From NCBI GenBank assembly GCA_017473615.1, contig JAFUKL010000018.1:1-56959 (forward strand): a stretch of 56,959 nt of DNA, in the 5' to 3' direction. Numbering within the stretch: the stretch's first letter is position 1; each line of letters opens with the position of its first letter. Source of the DNA: Muribaculaceae bacterium (GTDB lineage Bacteria; Bacteroidota; Bacteroidia; Bacteroidales; Muribaculaceae). The translations under genes were made by a program, and so were the position numbers. Under the pieces are notes generated by a model. It saw only the letters and a program-made list of their open reading frames with translations. It was not told the origin of the DNA and ran no database searches. Below are positions 1 through 9,251 of the stretch, in pieces.

Positions 1-1776
1 GCAATGGATGTAAAGAGTGAAACCGTTTACAACAACATCCCTGTGGCAAACGTGCCAATGCAACGCAACTACCGCACCAACATCGTAGGTAATCTGCTTA
101 CTTCAGGTGCAGTGTTCAACGTAGTAATCAATCCTATCTACAACGAACCTGATAACATCATTGTTATGAATGAAGTTAACAGCGACGAGGGTCTTGAGGC
201 TGCATTGCGTCAGAATGAAGAGCATATCGTTGTTAATTTGGGTGTTAAGGGCGGATCCGCATCTGAAAAGAGTGAATATACTGTAAATATCGGAGCTTGG
301 CAGCCTCAATATTACTTTGGTGGAGAAAAGACCAAGACTATCACTATCAACGGTAACGGTCACAAGATTAATTTCAAGCAGAATAACAGTGATTGGGATT
401 ATATACGTTGCGTAAATGAAGATGCCAAGTGGTTCTTGAATGATGTAGAATTGACTAACAGCGGTTACAATAGTAGTTATTGGGGGCGTATGGGTATTGC
501 ATTCTACAACGAAGTTGAGATGAATGGAGTTACATCTGAAAGAGGTATCATCGTTCAGAACAAAGCTGTTCTTAATAATGTTAAGGTAAATGAAGGTAGA
601 GAAGCATATAGCTTGTGGATTACAGCTGAAGGACAAACTGTAACCGTGAAAAACTCAGAATTTACTGCAACAAATTCAGGTCGCGGTATAAAGATTGGCG
701 ATGAAAATGTGAAAGAAACTCTTGCAAAGGTGGTTTTGAACGTTGAAAACACCAAATTCACCACTGCTAAGAAAGCTGCTATACTTGTATCTTCAGCTGC
801 CGGAGCTGATATAGCACTTACTAATGTTGATATAGCAGGTGTTGCTGCTGACGGCTTTAATGCAGTATGGGTTGACAGTGATTGGTCTCAATATGCCGAT
901 TTAGTAACCGTAACAGGAGGATTTAAGAAAGTAGAAGGCAGCAGTGCAAGTCTTACAGCTACTGAAAATGCTACTATTGAGATACCTGCAGGTACATATA
1001 AAATGCCTACAGATATAGCTGACGGTGTTAGCATAATAGGTGGTGAAGGCGTTGTATTTATGGTTGCCGGAAATTCAATCACATCTGATAATGTGACAAT
1101 CAAGGATATAGCTATTGTTAACGACAAGAAGAGCAAAACAGCTCTTTCTGTTTCGGGCAAGAACCCTACAATAGAGGGTTGTGTGTTCTCCGGAGCGGCA
1201 GGTAATGGTAACGGACTTGTAGTTAAAGGTGAAGGTGCTGATAACGTAATTACAGTGAAGAATTGCGACTTCTCTCAGGATGATTTCTTTAAGCCGATTT
1301 TCGATGGTTGGAGCGGTCTCGGAGGTGGAACTCTTTTGATTGATGGTTGTACTATTGCAAACGGCTTGTATGTAATGCATATAGATGCTGCGGGCGAAAG
1401 CGGAAAAATCGTGGTAAAGAATTCCAAACTTTCGGGCTTTATTACAAACGGCGCATCTCTTGACAGTGTTTCTTTTGAAAACTGTGTGTTCGGTGAGGCT
1501 AACGGTTATGCTTGCGCAAATCTGTACACATCACATTCTTTTGTTGACTGTACTTTCCCGACTAAAGCAGACGCTAACAATGTAAACAACTATGGTTTGT
1601 ATGTTAGCTCAAGTGCTAAGGGAGATGCAATGGTTATGAACAATTGTAAGATGTCCGACGGAACTATGCTTGATAAAACCAATATGGCTGTTACTAATGG
1701 AGGATTCTTGCATTGGGACGCTGAAGCAGAAGCTTGTGTGTGGACCGTGAACGGTGTTGCTATCTCACAAGAATAA
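1..1776 (+). CDS. DUF6562-like surface protein with beta-helix C-terminus, 3' part
   Basis: The reading frame is open from the left edge, so the true start lies outside the window and 591 codons are visible. The first ~45 residues (containing QRNYRTNIVGNLLT) resemble the end of the DUF6562 domain of Bacteroidales surface lipoproteins. The rest has many short Asn/Gly/Val-rich repeats (for example VKNSEF, IEGCVF, VKNCDF, VVKNSKL) spaced about 20-25 residues apart, as expected of a right-handed parallel beta-helix of the pectate-lyase type. Such folds occur in adhesins and polysaccharide-binding or cleaving proteins. No catalytic residues can be assigned, so an enzymatic role is not claimed. A lipoprotein of the same suspected family begins at 56850. 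The gene is followed by a hairpin terminator. Confidence 0.7.
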   Translation, partial: AMDVKSETVYNNIPVANVPMQRNYRTNIVGNLLTSGAVFNVVINPIYNEPDNIIVMNEVNSDEGLEAALRQNEEHIVVNLGVKGGSASEKSEYTVNIGAWQPQYYFGGEKTKTITINGNGHKINFKQNNSDWDYIRCVNEDAKWFLNDVELTNSGYNSSYWGRMGIAFYNEVEMNGVTSERGIIVQNKAVLNNVKVNEGREAYSLWITAEGQTVTVKNSEFTATNSGRGIKIGDENVKETLAKVVLNVENTKFTTAKKAAILVSSAAGADIALTNVDIAGVAADGFNAVWVDSDWSQYADLVTVTGGFKKVEGSSASLTATENATIEIPAGTYKMPTDIADGVSIIGGEGVVFMVAGNSITSDNVTIKDIAIVNDKKSKTALSVSGKNPTIEGCVFSGAAGNGNGLVVKGEGADNVITVKNCDFSQDDFFKPIFDGWSGLGGGTLLIDGCTIANGLYVMHIDAAGESGKIVVKNSKLSGFITNGASLDSVSFENCVFGEANGYACANLYTSHSFVDCTFPTKADANNVNNYGLYVSSSAKGDAMVMNNCKMSDGTMLDKTNMAVTNGGFLHWDAEAEACVWTVNGVAISQE

Positions 1777-1832
1777 TAAAATACGGTCTGATAGAAAACG
1801 ATAAGTTTTACTAAGACTGTTTGAGAAAAGTT

Positions 1833-1877
1833 GTGGAGTGAGTCGATTTAATATTCGGCGCACTCCACTCATTTTTT
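1833..1877 (+). terminator. Rho-independent terminator after the beta-helix gene
   Basis: Arms GTGGAGTG (1833-1840) and CACTCCAC (1861-1868) form an 8-bp perfect stem around a 20-nt loop, followed by six T residues at 1872-1877. It lies 57 bases after the stop codon. Confidence 0.8.
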
Positions 1878-1937
1878 AGCTAAAACAATATTGTGGTTTG
1901 GTTTGCCTTGGCCGTTCCCGATTGGTGGGATAGGTGG

Positions 1938-1977
1938 AAAAGGAAAGGAGACATGTCTTTGTTGAAGACACGCCTCC
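1938..1977 (-). terminator. Terminator of rpsO
   Basis: Bases 1947-1959 and 1965-1977 form a 13-bp stem with a 5-base loop. Read on the minus strand it has two G-U pairs and no mismatch, whereas the plus strand would have two A-C mismatches. The minus-strand stem is followed by a T-rich stretch (TTTCCTTTT). This direction fits rpsO, which ends at 2010. The remaining bases between 1878 and 2009 show no coding signal. Confidence 0.75.
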
Positions 1978-2009
1978 TTGAATTTTCCGATAACGCAGTA
2001 TCTGTAATT

Positions 2010-2285
2010 TTATTTACGGATACCAAGCTCTTTCTTAGCGATGATTGCACGGTAACGGTTGATGTCGGTATGGATCAAGTAATCCAAAAGACGACGACGC
2101 TTACCTACAAGTTTTTTAAGAGCACGAGCTGTGTTATAATCTTTGTGATTTGACTTCAAGTGTTCAGTCAAGTGGGAAATACGGATTGAGAATAATGCTA
2201 TCTGCGCCTCAGCTGAGCCGGTATCAGTATTGCTTGCTCCGTAAGTTCCAAAGATTTCTTTCTTTTTCTCAGAATCTAAGTACAT
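2010..2285 (-). CDS. rpsO: 30S ribosomal protein S15
   Basis: A 91-residue protein matching ribosomal protein S15 over its whole length (family usually 88-90 residues). The characteristic 16S rRNA-binding segment is clear: TGSAEAQIA near residue 22, then HLKSNHKDYNTAR and the basic run KLVGKRRRLLDYL. S15 is a primary assembly protein of the small-subunit platform. The gene stands alone, divergent from typA, with a TATCTTTG promoter 40 bases upstream and its own terminator. ATG at 2285 is the only sensible start. Confidence 0.97.
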   Translation of the reverse strand: MYLDSEKKKEIFGTYGASNTDTGSAEAQIALFSIRISHLTEHLKSNHKDYNTARALKKLVGKRRRLLDYLIHTDINRYRAIIAKKELGIRK

Positions 2286-2324
2286 TACTTAATAAATATT
2301 ATATAGTTAATAAAATTGAACGTG

Positions 2325-2332
2325 CAAAGATA
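2325..2332 (-). promoter_or_regulatory. -7 element of rpsO
   Basis: TATCTTTG on the minus strand matches the Bacteroidota TAnnTTTG -7 consensus and predicts a start near 2319 and a leader of about 34 bases. No clear -33 TTTG is seen. Confidence 0.65.
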
Positions 2333-2408
2333 GGTATATTTTTTGAAATACGCATCATGGGGCGCAAAAAAACGTCGCTTTATGTAGGCTTTTTTGATGA
2401 AATACGCT

Positions 2409-2416
2409 AACTTTGT
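2409..2416 (+). promoter_or_regulatory. -7 element of typA
   Basis: TAACTTTG lies 18 bases before the typA ATG, back to back with the rpsO promoter. Confidence 0.65.
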
Positions 2417-2434
2417 ATCCGAAATAGGTATAAT

Positions 2435-4234
2435 ATGCAAAAGATTAGAAATATTGCGATAATCGCACACGTCGACCACGGAAAAACTACGTTGGTCGAT
2501 AAGATGTTGCTTGCCGGAAATTTATTCCGCGAAAATCAGAATTCCGGAGAATTAGTCCTTGACAATAACGATTTGGAGCGTGAGCGCGGAATCACGATTC
2601 TTTCAAAGAATGTTTCGATAGATTATAATGGCTATAAGATAAATATTATAGATACTCCGGGACACAGTGACTTTGGTGGTGAAGTGGAGCGCGTGCTGAA
2701 TATGGCTGACGGTTGCTTGTTGCTTGTGGATGCATTTGAAGGCCCGATGCCTCAAACTCGTTTTGTACTGGAGAAAGCGTTGCAGATAGGTTTGAAACCT
2801 ATTGTTGTGGTAAATAAAGTGGATAAGCCCAATTGTCGTCCCGATGAGGTGCAGGAAATGGTGTTTGACTTGATGTTTAACTTGAACGCAACCGAGGAAC
2901 AACTGGATTTTCCTACAATCTACGGTTCGGCTAAGCAAAACTGGATGAGCGAAGACTGGAAACAGCCTACCGATAACATAACTCCCTTGCTTGACGCAAT
3001 TATTGAGCATATCCCGGGTCCCGAGGCTATAGAAGGTGATGCGCAGATGCTCATTACGTCTCTTGATTATTCTTCATACGTGGGGCGTATTGCCATAGGT
3101 CGTGTACATCGCGGGGAGATAAAGGAAAATATGGAAGTTGCCCTTTGTAAAAAGGATGGTTCAATAGTGCGCCAGCGCATCAAGGAACTACACACCTTTG
3201 AGGGTATGGGACGTAAGAAAGTGGATTGCGTTAAATCGGGCGATATTTGTGCGCTTGTGGGTATTGAAGGGTTTGAGATAGGCGATACGATTGCCGATTT
3301 TAAAAATCCTGAGCCACTTCCTCGCATAGCAATCGATGAACCGACAATGTCGATGACGTTTACAATCAATGATTCTCCTTTTTTTGGGAAAGATGGTAAG
3401 TTTGTAACATCTCGACACATTGCCGATCGTCTTGCCAAAGAACTTGACAAGAATTTGGCTTTGCGCGTGGAGCGTGCCGAACGAGATGACGCATGGACTG
3501 TTTACGGAAGAGGAGTACTTCACTTGTCGGTGCTTATTGAGACTATGCGCCGCGAAGGTTATGAATTACAGGTGGGACAGCCTCAAGTTATCATTAAAGA
3601 GATTGACGGAGTGAAGTGTGAACCGGTTGAGGCGTTGTCGATAAATGTACCGGAGGAATATTCGAGCAAAATTATAGATATGGTTACCCGCCGACGTGGC
3701 GAAATGGTAAGTATGGAGACGCAGAATGATCGTATTCACTTGGAATTTAATATTCCGTCACGAGGAATTATAGGATTGCGCACCAATGTGCTGACCGGTT
3801 CTGCCGGAGAGGCTATCATGTCGCATCGTTTCCTTGAATATCAGCCGTGGAAGGGTGAGATTGTACGTCGTACCAACGGCTCGCTTATCGCAATGGAAGC
3901 CGGTACAGCTTATGCTTACGCTATAGATAAACTTCAGGATCGAGGCAGATTTTTCATATTCCCGCAAGAGGAGGTGTATGCCGGTCAGGTTGTGGGTGAG
4001 AACGCTAAGGATAATGATATAGTGGTGAATGTGACAAAATCGAAGAAACTCACCAATATGCGTGCTTCCGGTGCCGACGATAAAGCGAGAATTGTTCCGC
4101 CGGTAGTCTTCAGTCTTGAAGAAGCACTTGAATATATTAAGGGTGATGAGTATGTGGAAGTAACTCCGAACCATATACGTATGCGCAAGATTATACTTGA
4201 TGAAATAGAGCGTAAACGCGCCAATAAGGAATAA
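2435..4234 (+). CDS. typA: Ribosome-associated GTPase TypA/BipA
   Basis: A 599-residue translational GTPase of full family length. The G1 motif is AHVDHGKTT (residues 10-18), switch I contains ERERGITI, G3 is [12 protein letters not shown] and G4 is NKVDK. The C-terminal half has the EF-G-like domains and the TypA-specific C-terminal region ([17 protein letters not shown], then a basic tail [15 protein letters not shown]). TypA binds 70S ribosomes, supports 50S assembly and is needed under stress. Monocistronic: own promoter and a strong terminator. Right after the stop codon lies one copy of a recurrent 3' motif (see findings). Confidence 0.97.
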   Translation: MQKIRNIAIIAHVDHGKTTLVDKMLLAGNLFRENQNSGELVLDNNDLERERGITILSKNVSIDYNGYKINIIDTPGHSDFGGEVERVLNMADGCLLLVDAFEGPMPQTRFVLEKALQIGLKPIVVVNKVDKPNCRPDEVQEMVFDLMFNLNATEEQLDFPTIYGSAKQNWMSEDWKQPTDNITPLLDAIIEHIPGPEAIEGDAQMLITSLDYSSYVGRIAIGRVHRGEIKENMEVALCKKDGSIVRQRIKELHTFEGMGRKKVDCVKSGDICALVGIEGFEIGDTIADFKNPEPLPRIAIDEPTMSMTFTINDSPFFGKDGKFVTSRHIADRLAKELDKNLALRVERAERDDAWTVYGRGVLHLSVLIETMRREGYELQVGQPQVIIKEIDGVKCEPVEALSINVPEEYSSKIIDMVTRRRGEMVSMETQNDRIHLEFNIPSRGIIGLRTNVLTGSAGEAIMSHRFLEYQPWKGEIVRRTNGSLIAMEAGTAYAYAIDKLQDRGRFFIFPQEEVYAGQVVGENAKDNDIVVNVTKSKKLTNMRASGADDKARIVPPVVFSLEEALEYIKGDEYVEVTPNHIRMRKIILDEIERKRANKE

Positions 4235-4253
4235 GAAAACAGTTTTGAATTTT
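4232..4253 (+). repeat. Stop-linked 3' motif, typA copy (diverged)
   Basis: The stop TAA runs into GAAAACAGTTTTGAATTTT, a variant of the motif GAAGCTGTTTTGAATTTT also found at the ends of hprA, tatC, wza-like and rpe genes. Confidence 0.45.
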
Positions 4254-4336
4254 ATTGAAAAAAGTTGTTTGAAAACTTCTTATAGATATAAACTATTGGC
4301 TGATAGATAAAATCGTTTCATAATTTTTATTTTTTT

Positions 4337-4375
4337 CTCCCCGATGTCTTATATTTGCAGCATCGGGGAGTTTTT
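4337..4375 (+). terminator. typA terminator with a -7 element in its loop
   Basis: CTCCCCGATG (4337-4346) and CATCGGGGAG (4361-4370) form a perfect 10-bp stem followed by TTTTT. The 14-nt loop contains TATATTTG (4350-4357), a perfect -7 element that could drive the next gene (ATG at 4457). Confidence 0.85.
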
Positions 4376-4456
4376 GTGTTATTAAGTTGAACTTTATTCT
4401 TCCTGTATATGTTAATAACGAAGATTATGAATAATATATTAAAGAAAGGAATTATT

Positions 4457-4933
4457 ATGAAAGGTAAAATCAGATTGCTGGCTGTGGCTGTTACTACGGT
4501 ATTGTCGGTGAATGCTGCGCATGCCGATGATGATGTTAATATTGGCTATTCAGAATTGCCGCTCGGCGCAAGAACTTTTATTGAAAAGCATTTTGGTGCA
4601 ACGCCTGCTACTGAAGAGATTGAATATAAGGATGCCCCGGGAGTGTATGTAGTGGAATTGCGCAATGGTTATGATATTAAATTCGGACGTGATGGTAAGG
4701 TGATAGAAATAGATTCGCCTGATATGAAGGATATAGATGAAGCTATTGTTAAGGACATACTTCCCGTTAAAGCCGTAAAATTTCTTGAAGAAAAGAAACT
4801 GCTTGATGATGTGGATGAAATAAGGGTACAACGCAATGGAGGCTATCTTGTGGAAGTGGATAAAATTGCATCTGATAGGAAGTACCGCTTTGACAGTGAT
4901 GGTAAGCTACAGGAGCGAAAGGGCAGACGTTAA
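4457..4933 (+). CDS. Periplasmic PepSY-like domain protein
   Basis: 158 residues from ATG 4457. The frame is open further upstream (ATG 4409), but only the 4457 start gives a clean signal peptide (MKGKIRLLAVAVTTVLSVNA, cleavage after AHA) and it follows an A-rich stretch. The mature part contains two related units (LPLGARTFIEKHF...VYVVELRNGYDIKFGRDGKVIEI and ILPVKAVKFLEEK...YLVEVDKIASDRKYRFDSDGKL). This is the PepSY-like (PF11396, formerly DUF2874) fold common in Bacteroidetes. Molecular function is unknown. Its stop codon overlaps the convergent lptD stop in a shared TTAA. Confidence 0.8.
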   Translation: MKGKIRLLAVAVTTVLSVNAAHADDDVNIGYSELPLGARTFIEKHFGATPATEEIEYKDAPGVYVVELRNGYDIKFGRDGKVIEIDSPDMKDIDEAIVKDILPVKAVKFLEEKKLLDDVDEIRVQRNGGYLVEVDKIASDRKYRFDSDGKLQERKGRR

Positions 4934-7824
4934 TACCATGTAACGCCGTTGTAGCTGCTGCGCTTGTCATATTTCAAGTCGCTGAGCATAGACGATTTCA
5001 CTGCGATGTGGAAGTTGTAGGATTTATAAGGTCCTACAGGAACAAAACTTGCACTCATGGCAAAACAGTGCAGGTCTCGAGAAATGGAGCAGTTCATATA
5101 AGCTATTTTCTTTGTATCGAAGTTATAGCTGGCAGAGAAATTAAATCCCCAATTCTTTGTCGGTCTTATGTTCCCGGAAAAGCTTAGGTTCTGTGTCCAT
5201 TTTCCGTTATATTCCATTTTTTTCTTGTTGAATGTTCCGTATGAATAGTTTACGGAATAGTTGAGCGACAGACTCCACGGGAAAGCCCAATGTGCATAAC
5301 CGTCGGAGTCGAATTGGGTGTCGCCGTTTTTACTTTTCTCATTTCTTTCATGGCTGCTGCCCGGACTGTCTCCGCTGTCGGTTTCCTGATTGTCTTTGCT
5401 TTTATCGCTTGATGTATTTTTCTTTTTCTTCTTGAAAGTGTCGTTGTTGAAAGTATAAGAGAATGATGTACCGGTACTTGATAACTTGGCAAGTCCTTTT
5501 CCGGCTTGAAGACGTGTACGGTCAACTCTCACAGGATTTCCCGATGAGTTCAGTTGGTAGGTATAGACATCCCATGTTGCGCTAAGGCTCAAGTTGAATC
5601 CCTTGGTAAGGCGCAACAACATAGAGGTGTTGATATTACTCCACCTTAAAGAGTCGGCTGCGAAGTTGTAGGATTGGCTCACGGTAAGGTTTTCGATAAG
5701 GGATACCTTTTTCACGCCGGTACTATCCTCATCGCTTTTAACCTTCATTTCAAGGTTATTGGCGAGTGAGTAGCTCACTGTTCCGCTTTTGCCTTGTCCC
5801 GGAGTACCGAATATTCCGTGCTGGAAATAAGAGTATTTCTTTGTCCTTACTTGTCCGTTCTTGTCGGTATATGCGTAACTGCCATAGTATCCCCATCCCG
5901 GATTGCTGAAGTCGGGTGATGCGGAGAATGATACTGTGGGTGTGAGTACGTGGCGAATCATTTGCACCTTGTCGCCGAGGAATTTCATCGGCTTAAAGAA
6001 TCCGTAAATTTTAGTGTCTAACGATATACCTCCGGAGAAGTCGAATACGTTATAAAAATTGTAGGTGGTATCTTGCACTTCAGCCGATGCTGCCGGATTC
6101 CATTGTCTCCGTATCTTGCTGGTGTACATGCGGTCGTTCATAGTGATGTTCGGCGTTATGTTCAGGTATTTGAATACGTTGAAAGTAGCCGAAACAGGAA
6201 CTGTATGGCGCATACCGTTTTTCCAATCCTTTATAAGGCTCTTCTTGAAGAACTGGTCTTGATTTGCCGTCAACTGGTTCTGTAAAATACCGGAGTATGA
6301 TAACTTGATTTTTTCATACCACTTTTCATCTCCTACGGCACGTTTACGCTTGAATGGAGAAATCTGCGACAATGTGACAGTAACGTTTGGAAATGAAACC
6401 GTCAATGTAGAGTCGGCGGTACGTTGCGATATGTTGGCAGTGGTAGAAAGGCTCCATTTGGAGTTTGGAAACCGATATGTCATGTTTATCGTACTACTCT
6501 TGGTGTTCTCAGTAAACGCATTGCTGTAGTAACTTGTCAAGTCGTTGCGAGTATATCCGCTGGTTGTGAAATTCACGCTTGCCGAGAAAGTCATGTTCGG
6601 GTTTGCCTTAGCATCCTGTGAGTGTGTCCATGCTATACGGAAGTTTTTCTGTTTGGCATAGTCTGCCTCACCTTTGTCGCCGGTAACTGTCGTTATGTAG
6701 CTCAAGTTGAAATTACCGTTGAATTTATATCTTTTGTTGTAAGTGGACTGCGCATTCACGCCCCATGAGCCGCGTGTGTATATTTCACCGGTCACAGCAA
6801 GGTCTATATTGTTATTGATTGCAAAGTAGTAGCCGCCGTCACGCAAATAGAAACCGCGTTGATAGTCGTCGCCGAAAGTGGGCATTATGATACCCGAAGA
6901 ATAGTCGCTTGTGAAAGGGAAATAGCCGAATGGAACGGCGATAGGCAACGGCACATCAGCCAGAACCATATACACAGGACCTGTAACGATATTCTTTTTA
7001 GGCTTTACTTTTCCTTGTGTGATTTTGAAGTAGAAGTGCGGATGTTCATGGTCATCGCATGTGGTATAACGTCCGTTCTTGATGTAATATTCATCGTTCT
7101 CCATTTTTTTCGTTTGTCCTCCTGTGAGGTAACCCTCACCTTGCTGAGTGACAACATCGGTGATAAAGCCTTTTTTACTTTTGAAATTATACTTCATTGT
7201 ATTTGAGGCATATTCACCGCTACGATCCTTGAAAACGGGAGTTCCGGCTATGTCGCCTATGCTATCGGGCATGCCTTCAGCATGGACAATGCTGGTTTTC
7301 ATATCCATGCGTATTTTGTTGGCTGATAGACTTATGTCCCCATAATTAATGTTGCTTGCCCCATACATGAAAGCGGAGTTTCGGCCTTCCATTACAAGCG
7401 AATCCTTAGCTTTGAAATCTACAATGTTGTCGAGATCTACTTTTCTTTTGATAAACCGTGAAGTGGAATCGGTTGTCTCCTGTAGAGAGTCGGCGCTAAG
7501 TTTCATCGAATCTTTGCCGGCAACAGTTAATGTGTCGTTTAGGTGTCGAATAGTGGAATCGGCTAAGATTTCATGTAGAGAGTCTGGTATAATAAATCTT
7601 GCCGAATCTCTTAAAGAATCAGCTAAGTTTACTGCTTTTGTGCTATCGGCAATGATGCTTATAACATCACTTTCTAAATCCTTAACAGCCGTGTCGAGTT
7701 TGGTTTCCAAATTATCCGTGATTTCACGGGCTTTCCCTTCGGAAATTTGCCATTGTCGCGGGCTGCATGAATAAAGCAATGTTATTACAAGAGCGATTAT
7801 GATATATATTCGAGTTTGTCTCAA
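4930..7824 (-). CDS. lptD: LPS assembly outer-membrane protein LptD, Bacteroidota type
   Basis: 964 residues. After a signal peptide ending LLYSC (possibly a lipobox) comes a linker of about 100 residues rich in DS repeats. Then follows an OstA/LptA-like beta-jellyroll (from about residue 150) and a long C-terminal barrel with alternating aromatic strands. LptD with LptE inserts lipopolysaccharide into the outer leaflet. The start must be TTG at 7824: the codon before it is the stop TAA, and the next in-frame ATG is about 105 codons downstream, beyond the signal peptide. A Lys/Ser/Asp-rich insertion (from KKKKKNTSSDKSK, about residues 800-850) interrupts the barrel region. Monocistronic, with two tandem -7 elements close upstream. 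Confidence 0.9.
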   Translation of the reverse strand: MRQTRIYIIIALVITLLYSCSPRQWQISEGKAREITDNLETKLDTAVKDLESDVISIIADSTKAVNLADSLRDSARFIIPDSLHEILADSTIRHLNDTLTVAGKDSMKLSADSLQETTDSTSRFIKRKVDLDNIVDFKAKDSLVMEGRNSAFMYGASNINYGDISLSANKIRMDMKTSIVHAEGMPDSIGDIAGTPVFKDRSGEYASNTMKYNFKSKKGFITDVVTQQGEGYLTGGQTKKMENDEYYIKNGRYTTCDDHEHPHFYFKITQGKVKPKKNIVTGPVYMVLADVPLPIAVPFGYFPFTSDYSSGIIMPTFGDDYQRGFYLRDGGYYFAINNNIDLAVTGEIYTRGSWGVNAQSTYNKRYKFNGNFNLSYITTVTGDKGEADYAKQKNFRIAWTHSQDAKANPNMTFSASVNFTTSGYTRNDLTSYYSNAFTENTKSSTINMTYRFPNSKWSLSTTANISQRTADSTLTVSFPNVTVTLSQISPFKRKRAVGDEKWYEKIKLSYSGILQNQLTANQDQFFKKSLIKDWKNGMRHTVPVSATFNVFKYLNITPNITMNDRMYTSKIRRQWNPAASAEVQDTTYNFYNVFDFSGGISLDTKIYGFFKPMKFLGDKVQMIRHVLTPTVSFSASPDFSNPGWGYYGSYAYTDKNGQVRTKKYSYFQHGIFGTPGQGKSGTVSYSLANNLEMKVKSDEDSTGVKKVSLIENLTVSQSYNFAADSLRWSNINTSMLLRLTKGFNLSLSATWDVYTYQLNSSGNPVRVDRTRLQAGKGLAKLSSTGTSFSYTFNNDTFKKKKKNTSSDKSKDNQETDSGDSPGSSHERNEKSKNGDTQFDSDGYAHWAFPWSLSLNYSVNYSYGTFNKKKMEYNGKWTQNLSFSGNIRPTKNWGFNFSASYNFDTKKIAYMNCSISRDLHCFAMSASFVPVGPYKSYNFHIAVKSSMLSDLKYDKRSSYNGVTWY

Positions 7825-7836
7825 TTAGTCTCTTTG

Positions 7837-7856
7837 CAAAAATATGTGCAAAAATA
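7837..7856 (-). promoter_or_regulatory. Two tandem -7 elements for lptD
   Basis: TATTTTTG occurs at 7837-7844 and again at 7849-7856 on the minus strand, 12 bp apart. The nearer copy lies only 12 bases from the TTG start codon, implying a very short leader. Confidence 0.5.
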
Positions 7857-7980
7857 CACAATTACATCCATTTGAGCATAAGAAACACTCTAAAATTATG
7901 TTATCCTTCCTTAGATTTATTATAATGGGAGAGTAACAATGCTGCTTTATACTGTGGTAAGGCTGTAATAATATTTTTAA

Positions 7981-8002
7981 GAAAATTCAAAACAGCTTCT
8001 TA
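7981..8002 (-). repeat. Stop-linked 3' motif, hprA copy
   Basis: On the minus strand the stop TAA continues directly as GAAGCTGTTTTGAATTTT. This is the clearest copy of a motif found at five gene ends in the window. Confidence 0.5.
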
Positions 8003-8956
8003 GATGATTTTGTTCATTACGATTTCGCCGGATATAAATTGTCGTACATTCTCTACTGCAATGTTCATCAAGCGTGTACGTGCTTCGGTTGTAGCCCATG
8101 CGATGTGTGGAGTGAGATGACAATTGGCAGCATTTAACAAAGGGTTGTCATTGCGTGCCGGTTCAATCGATAGTACATCGGCACCGAAAGCTGCAATTTC
8201 TCCTTTGTTAAGAGCCTCTGCGAGATCATACTCATCGATAAGCTGACCGCGTCCGGTATTTATAAGAATTGCGGTGCGTTTCATCATTTTCAGCGTTTTG
8301 CCGTTAATCAGTCTGCGGGTGTTGTCGTTAAGAGGGCAATGCAGGCTTATAACATCAGATGCAGTGAAAACTTCTTCAACAGAGCATGCCGTTATACCTT
8401 GCGGCAGCAGTTCCTGTGCTTTGGATGTGGCTGCAAGGACTTTCATGCCGAAAGCCAATGCAATGCGTGCCACCGACATACCGATGTTACCCAATCCGAT
8501 AATACCCATGATTTTTCCCGATAATTCGATTATTGGCGAATTCCAATAGCAGAAGTCGGGGCATGAACTCCATTTGCCGTTTTTAGCTTCATCGGCATAC
8601 GTGGAAATGTTGTTGGTTATGTTTAAGATATGTGCAAACACCATTTGGGCTACCGATGCCGTGCTGTAGGCGGGGATGTTCGTTACTGTGATACCTTGTT
8701 CGTGGGCGGCTTTAACATCGACTACGTTGTAGCCGGTGGCGAGTACGCCTATATATTTCAGGGTGGGGCATGCGGTCATGACTGTTTTATCGATAATCAC
8801 TTTGTTGGTAAGTATTATCGGTGCATTTCCGATGCGGGATATTATTTCATCGGGTGAAGTGCGGTCATATATAGAAACTTCGCCCAATTGTTGCAGGGCA
8901 TTCCAGCTCAAATCTCCCGGATTGAGCGTATATCCGTCAAGAACTACAATTTTCAT
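8000..8956 (-). CDS. hprA: D-2-hydroxyacid dehydrogenase (hydroxypyruvate/glycerate type)
   Basis: 318 residues, full length for the family. The NAD-binding Rossmann motif is GLGNIG (154-159), and the catalytic triad of D-2-hydroxyacid dehydrogenases is present as R236 (INTGRGQ), E265 (LSIEP) and H284 (PHIAW). Closest in layout to glycerate dehydrogenase/hydroxypyruvate reductase, which interconverts hydroxypyruvate and D-glycerate with NAD(P)H. Substrate choice among glyoxylate, hydroxypyruvate and phenylpyruvate cannot be fixed from sequence. Single gene with a TATTTTTG promoter element at 8991-8998. Confidence 0.85.
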   Translation of the reverse strand: MKIVVLDGYTLNPGDLSWNALQQLGEVSIYDRTSPDEIISRIGNAPIILTNKVIIDKTVMTACPTLKYIGVLATGYNVVDVKAAHEQGITVTNIPAYSTASVAQMVFAHILNITNNISTYADEAKNGKWSSCPDFCYWNSPIIELSGKIMGIIGLGNIGMSVARIALAFGMKVLAATSKAQELLPQGITACSVEEVFTASDVISLHCPLNDNTRRLINGKTLKMMKRTAILINTGRGQLIDEYDLAEALNKGEIAAFGADVLSIEPARNDNPLLNAANCHLTPHIAWATTEARTRLMNIAVENVRQFISGEIVMNKII

Positions 8957-8990
8957 AAAACCTGTATAAAAAGAATCTCAAATCAAAGAA

Positions 8991-8998
8991 CAAAAATA
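8991..8998 (-). promoter_or_regulatory. -7 element of the hydroxyacid dehydrogenase gene
   Basis: TATTTTTG on the minus strand, 34 bases before the ATG. The rest of 8999-9198 is AT-rich and holds only a small hairpin (TTGCCG/CGGCAA at 9007-9022) of no clear role. Confidence 0.5.
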
Positions 8999-9198
8999 CA
9001 CATTTTTTGCCGTTATCGGCAAGAATCGGGTGCTTTTTGTCGGATTATAGGAATTTCTTGCCGCTGGTTAAAGGAATAAAGGTTTAAAACTTATAAAGAT
9101 ATTTAGAATCCGAAACACGACCCAAGTAAAACTTGAAAAAAATTTCATCAGATTCTATATGTGTGTATGGGTGAGTTTTAATTTTTTTTATTGAAATT

Positions 9199-9224
9199 TG
9201 AAAGGATTTCGCCTTTTATACGTC
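9199..9224 (+). promoter_or_regulatory. Possible ECF-type autoregulatory promoter
   Basis: TGAAAG (9199-9204), a 16-bp spacer and CGTC (9221-9224) resemble the bipartite -35/-10 layout recognised by many ECF sigma factors. It sits 27 bases before the sigma-factor ATG, where no TAnnTTTG element is found. Confidence 0.35.
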
Positions 9225-9251
9225 TAATGTGTAGAAATATTAAGAAATGTG

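Noticed and set aside
4409-4456. N-terminal extension of the PepSY-like protein from ATG 4409
   Set aside because: It would place 16 polar/hydrophobic mixed residues before a perfect signal peptide; ATG 4457 is preferred.
9103-9163. Inverted TAGAATC/GATTCTA pair ahead of the sigma-factor gene
   Set aside because: Only 7 bp in AT-rich DNA with a ~45-base gap; expected by chance.
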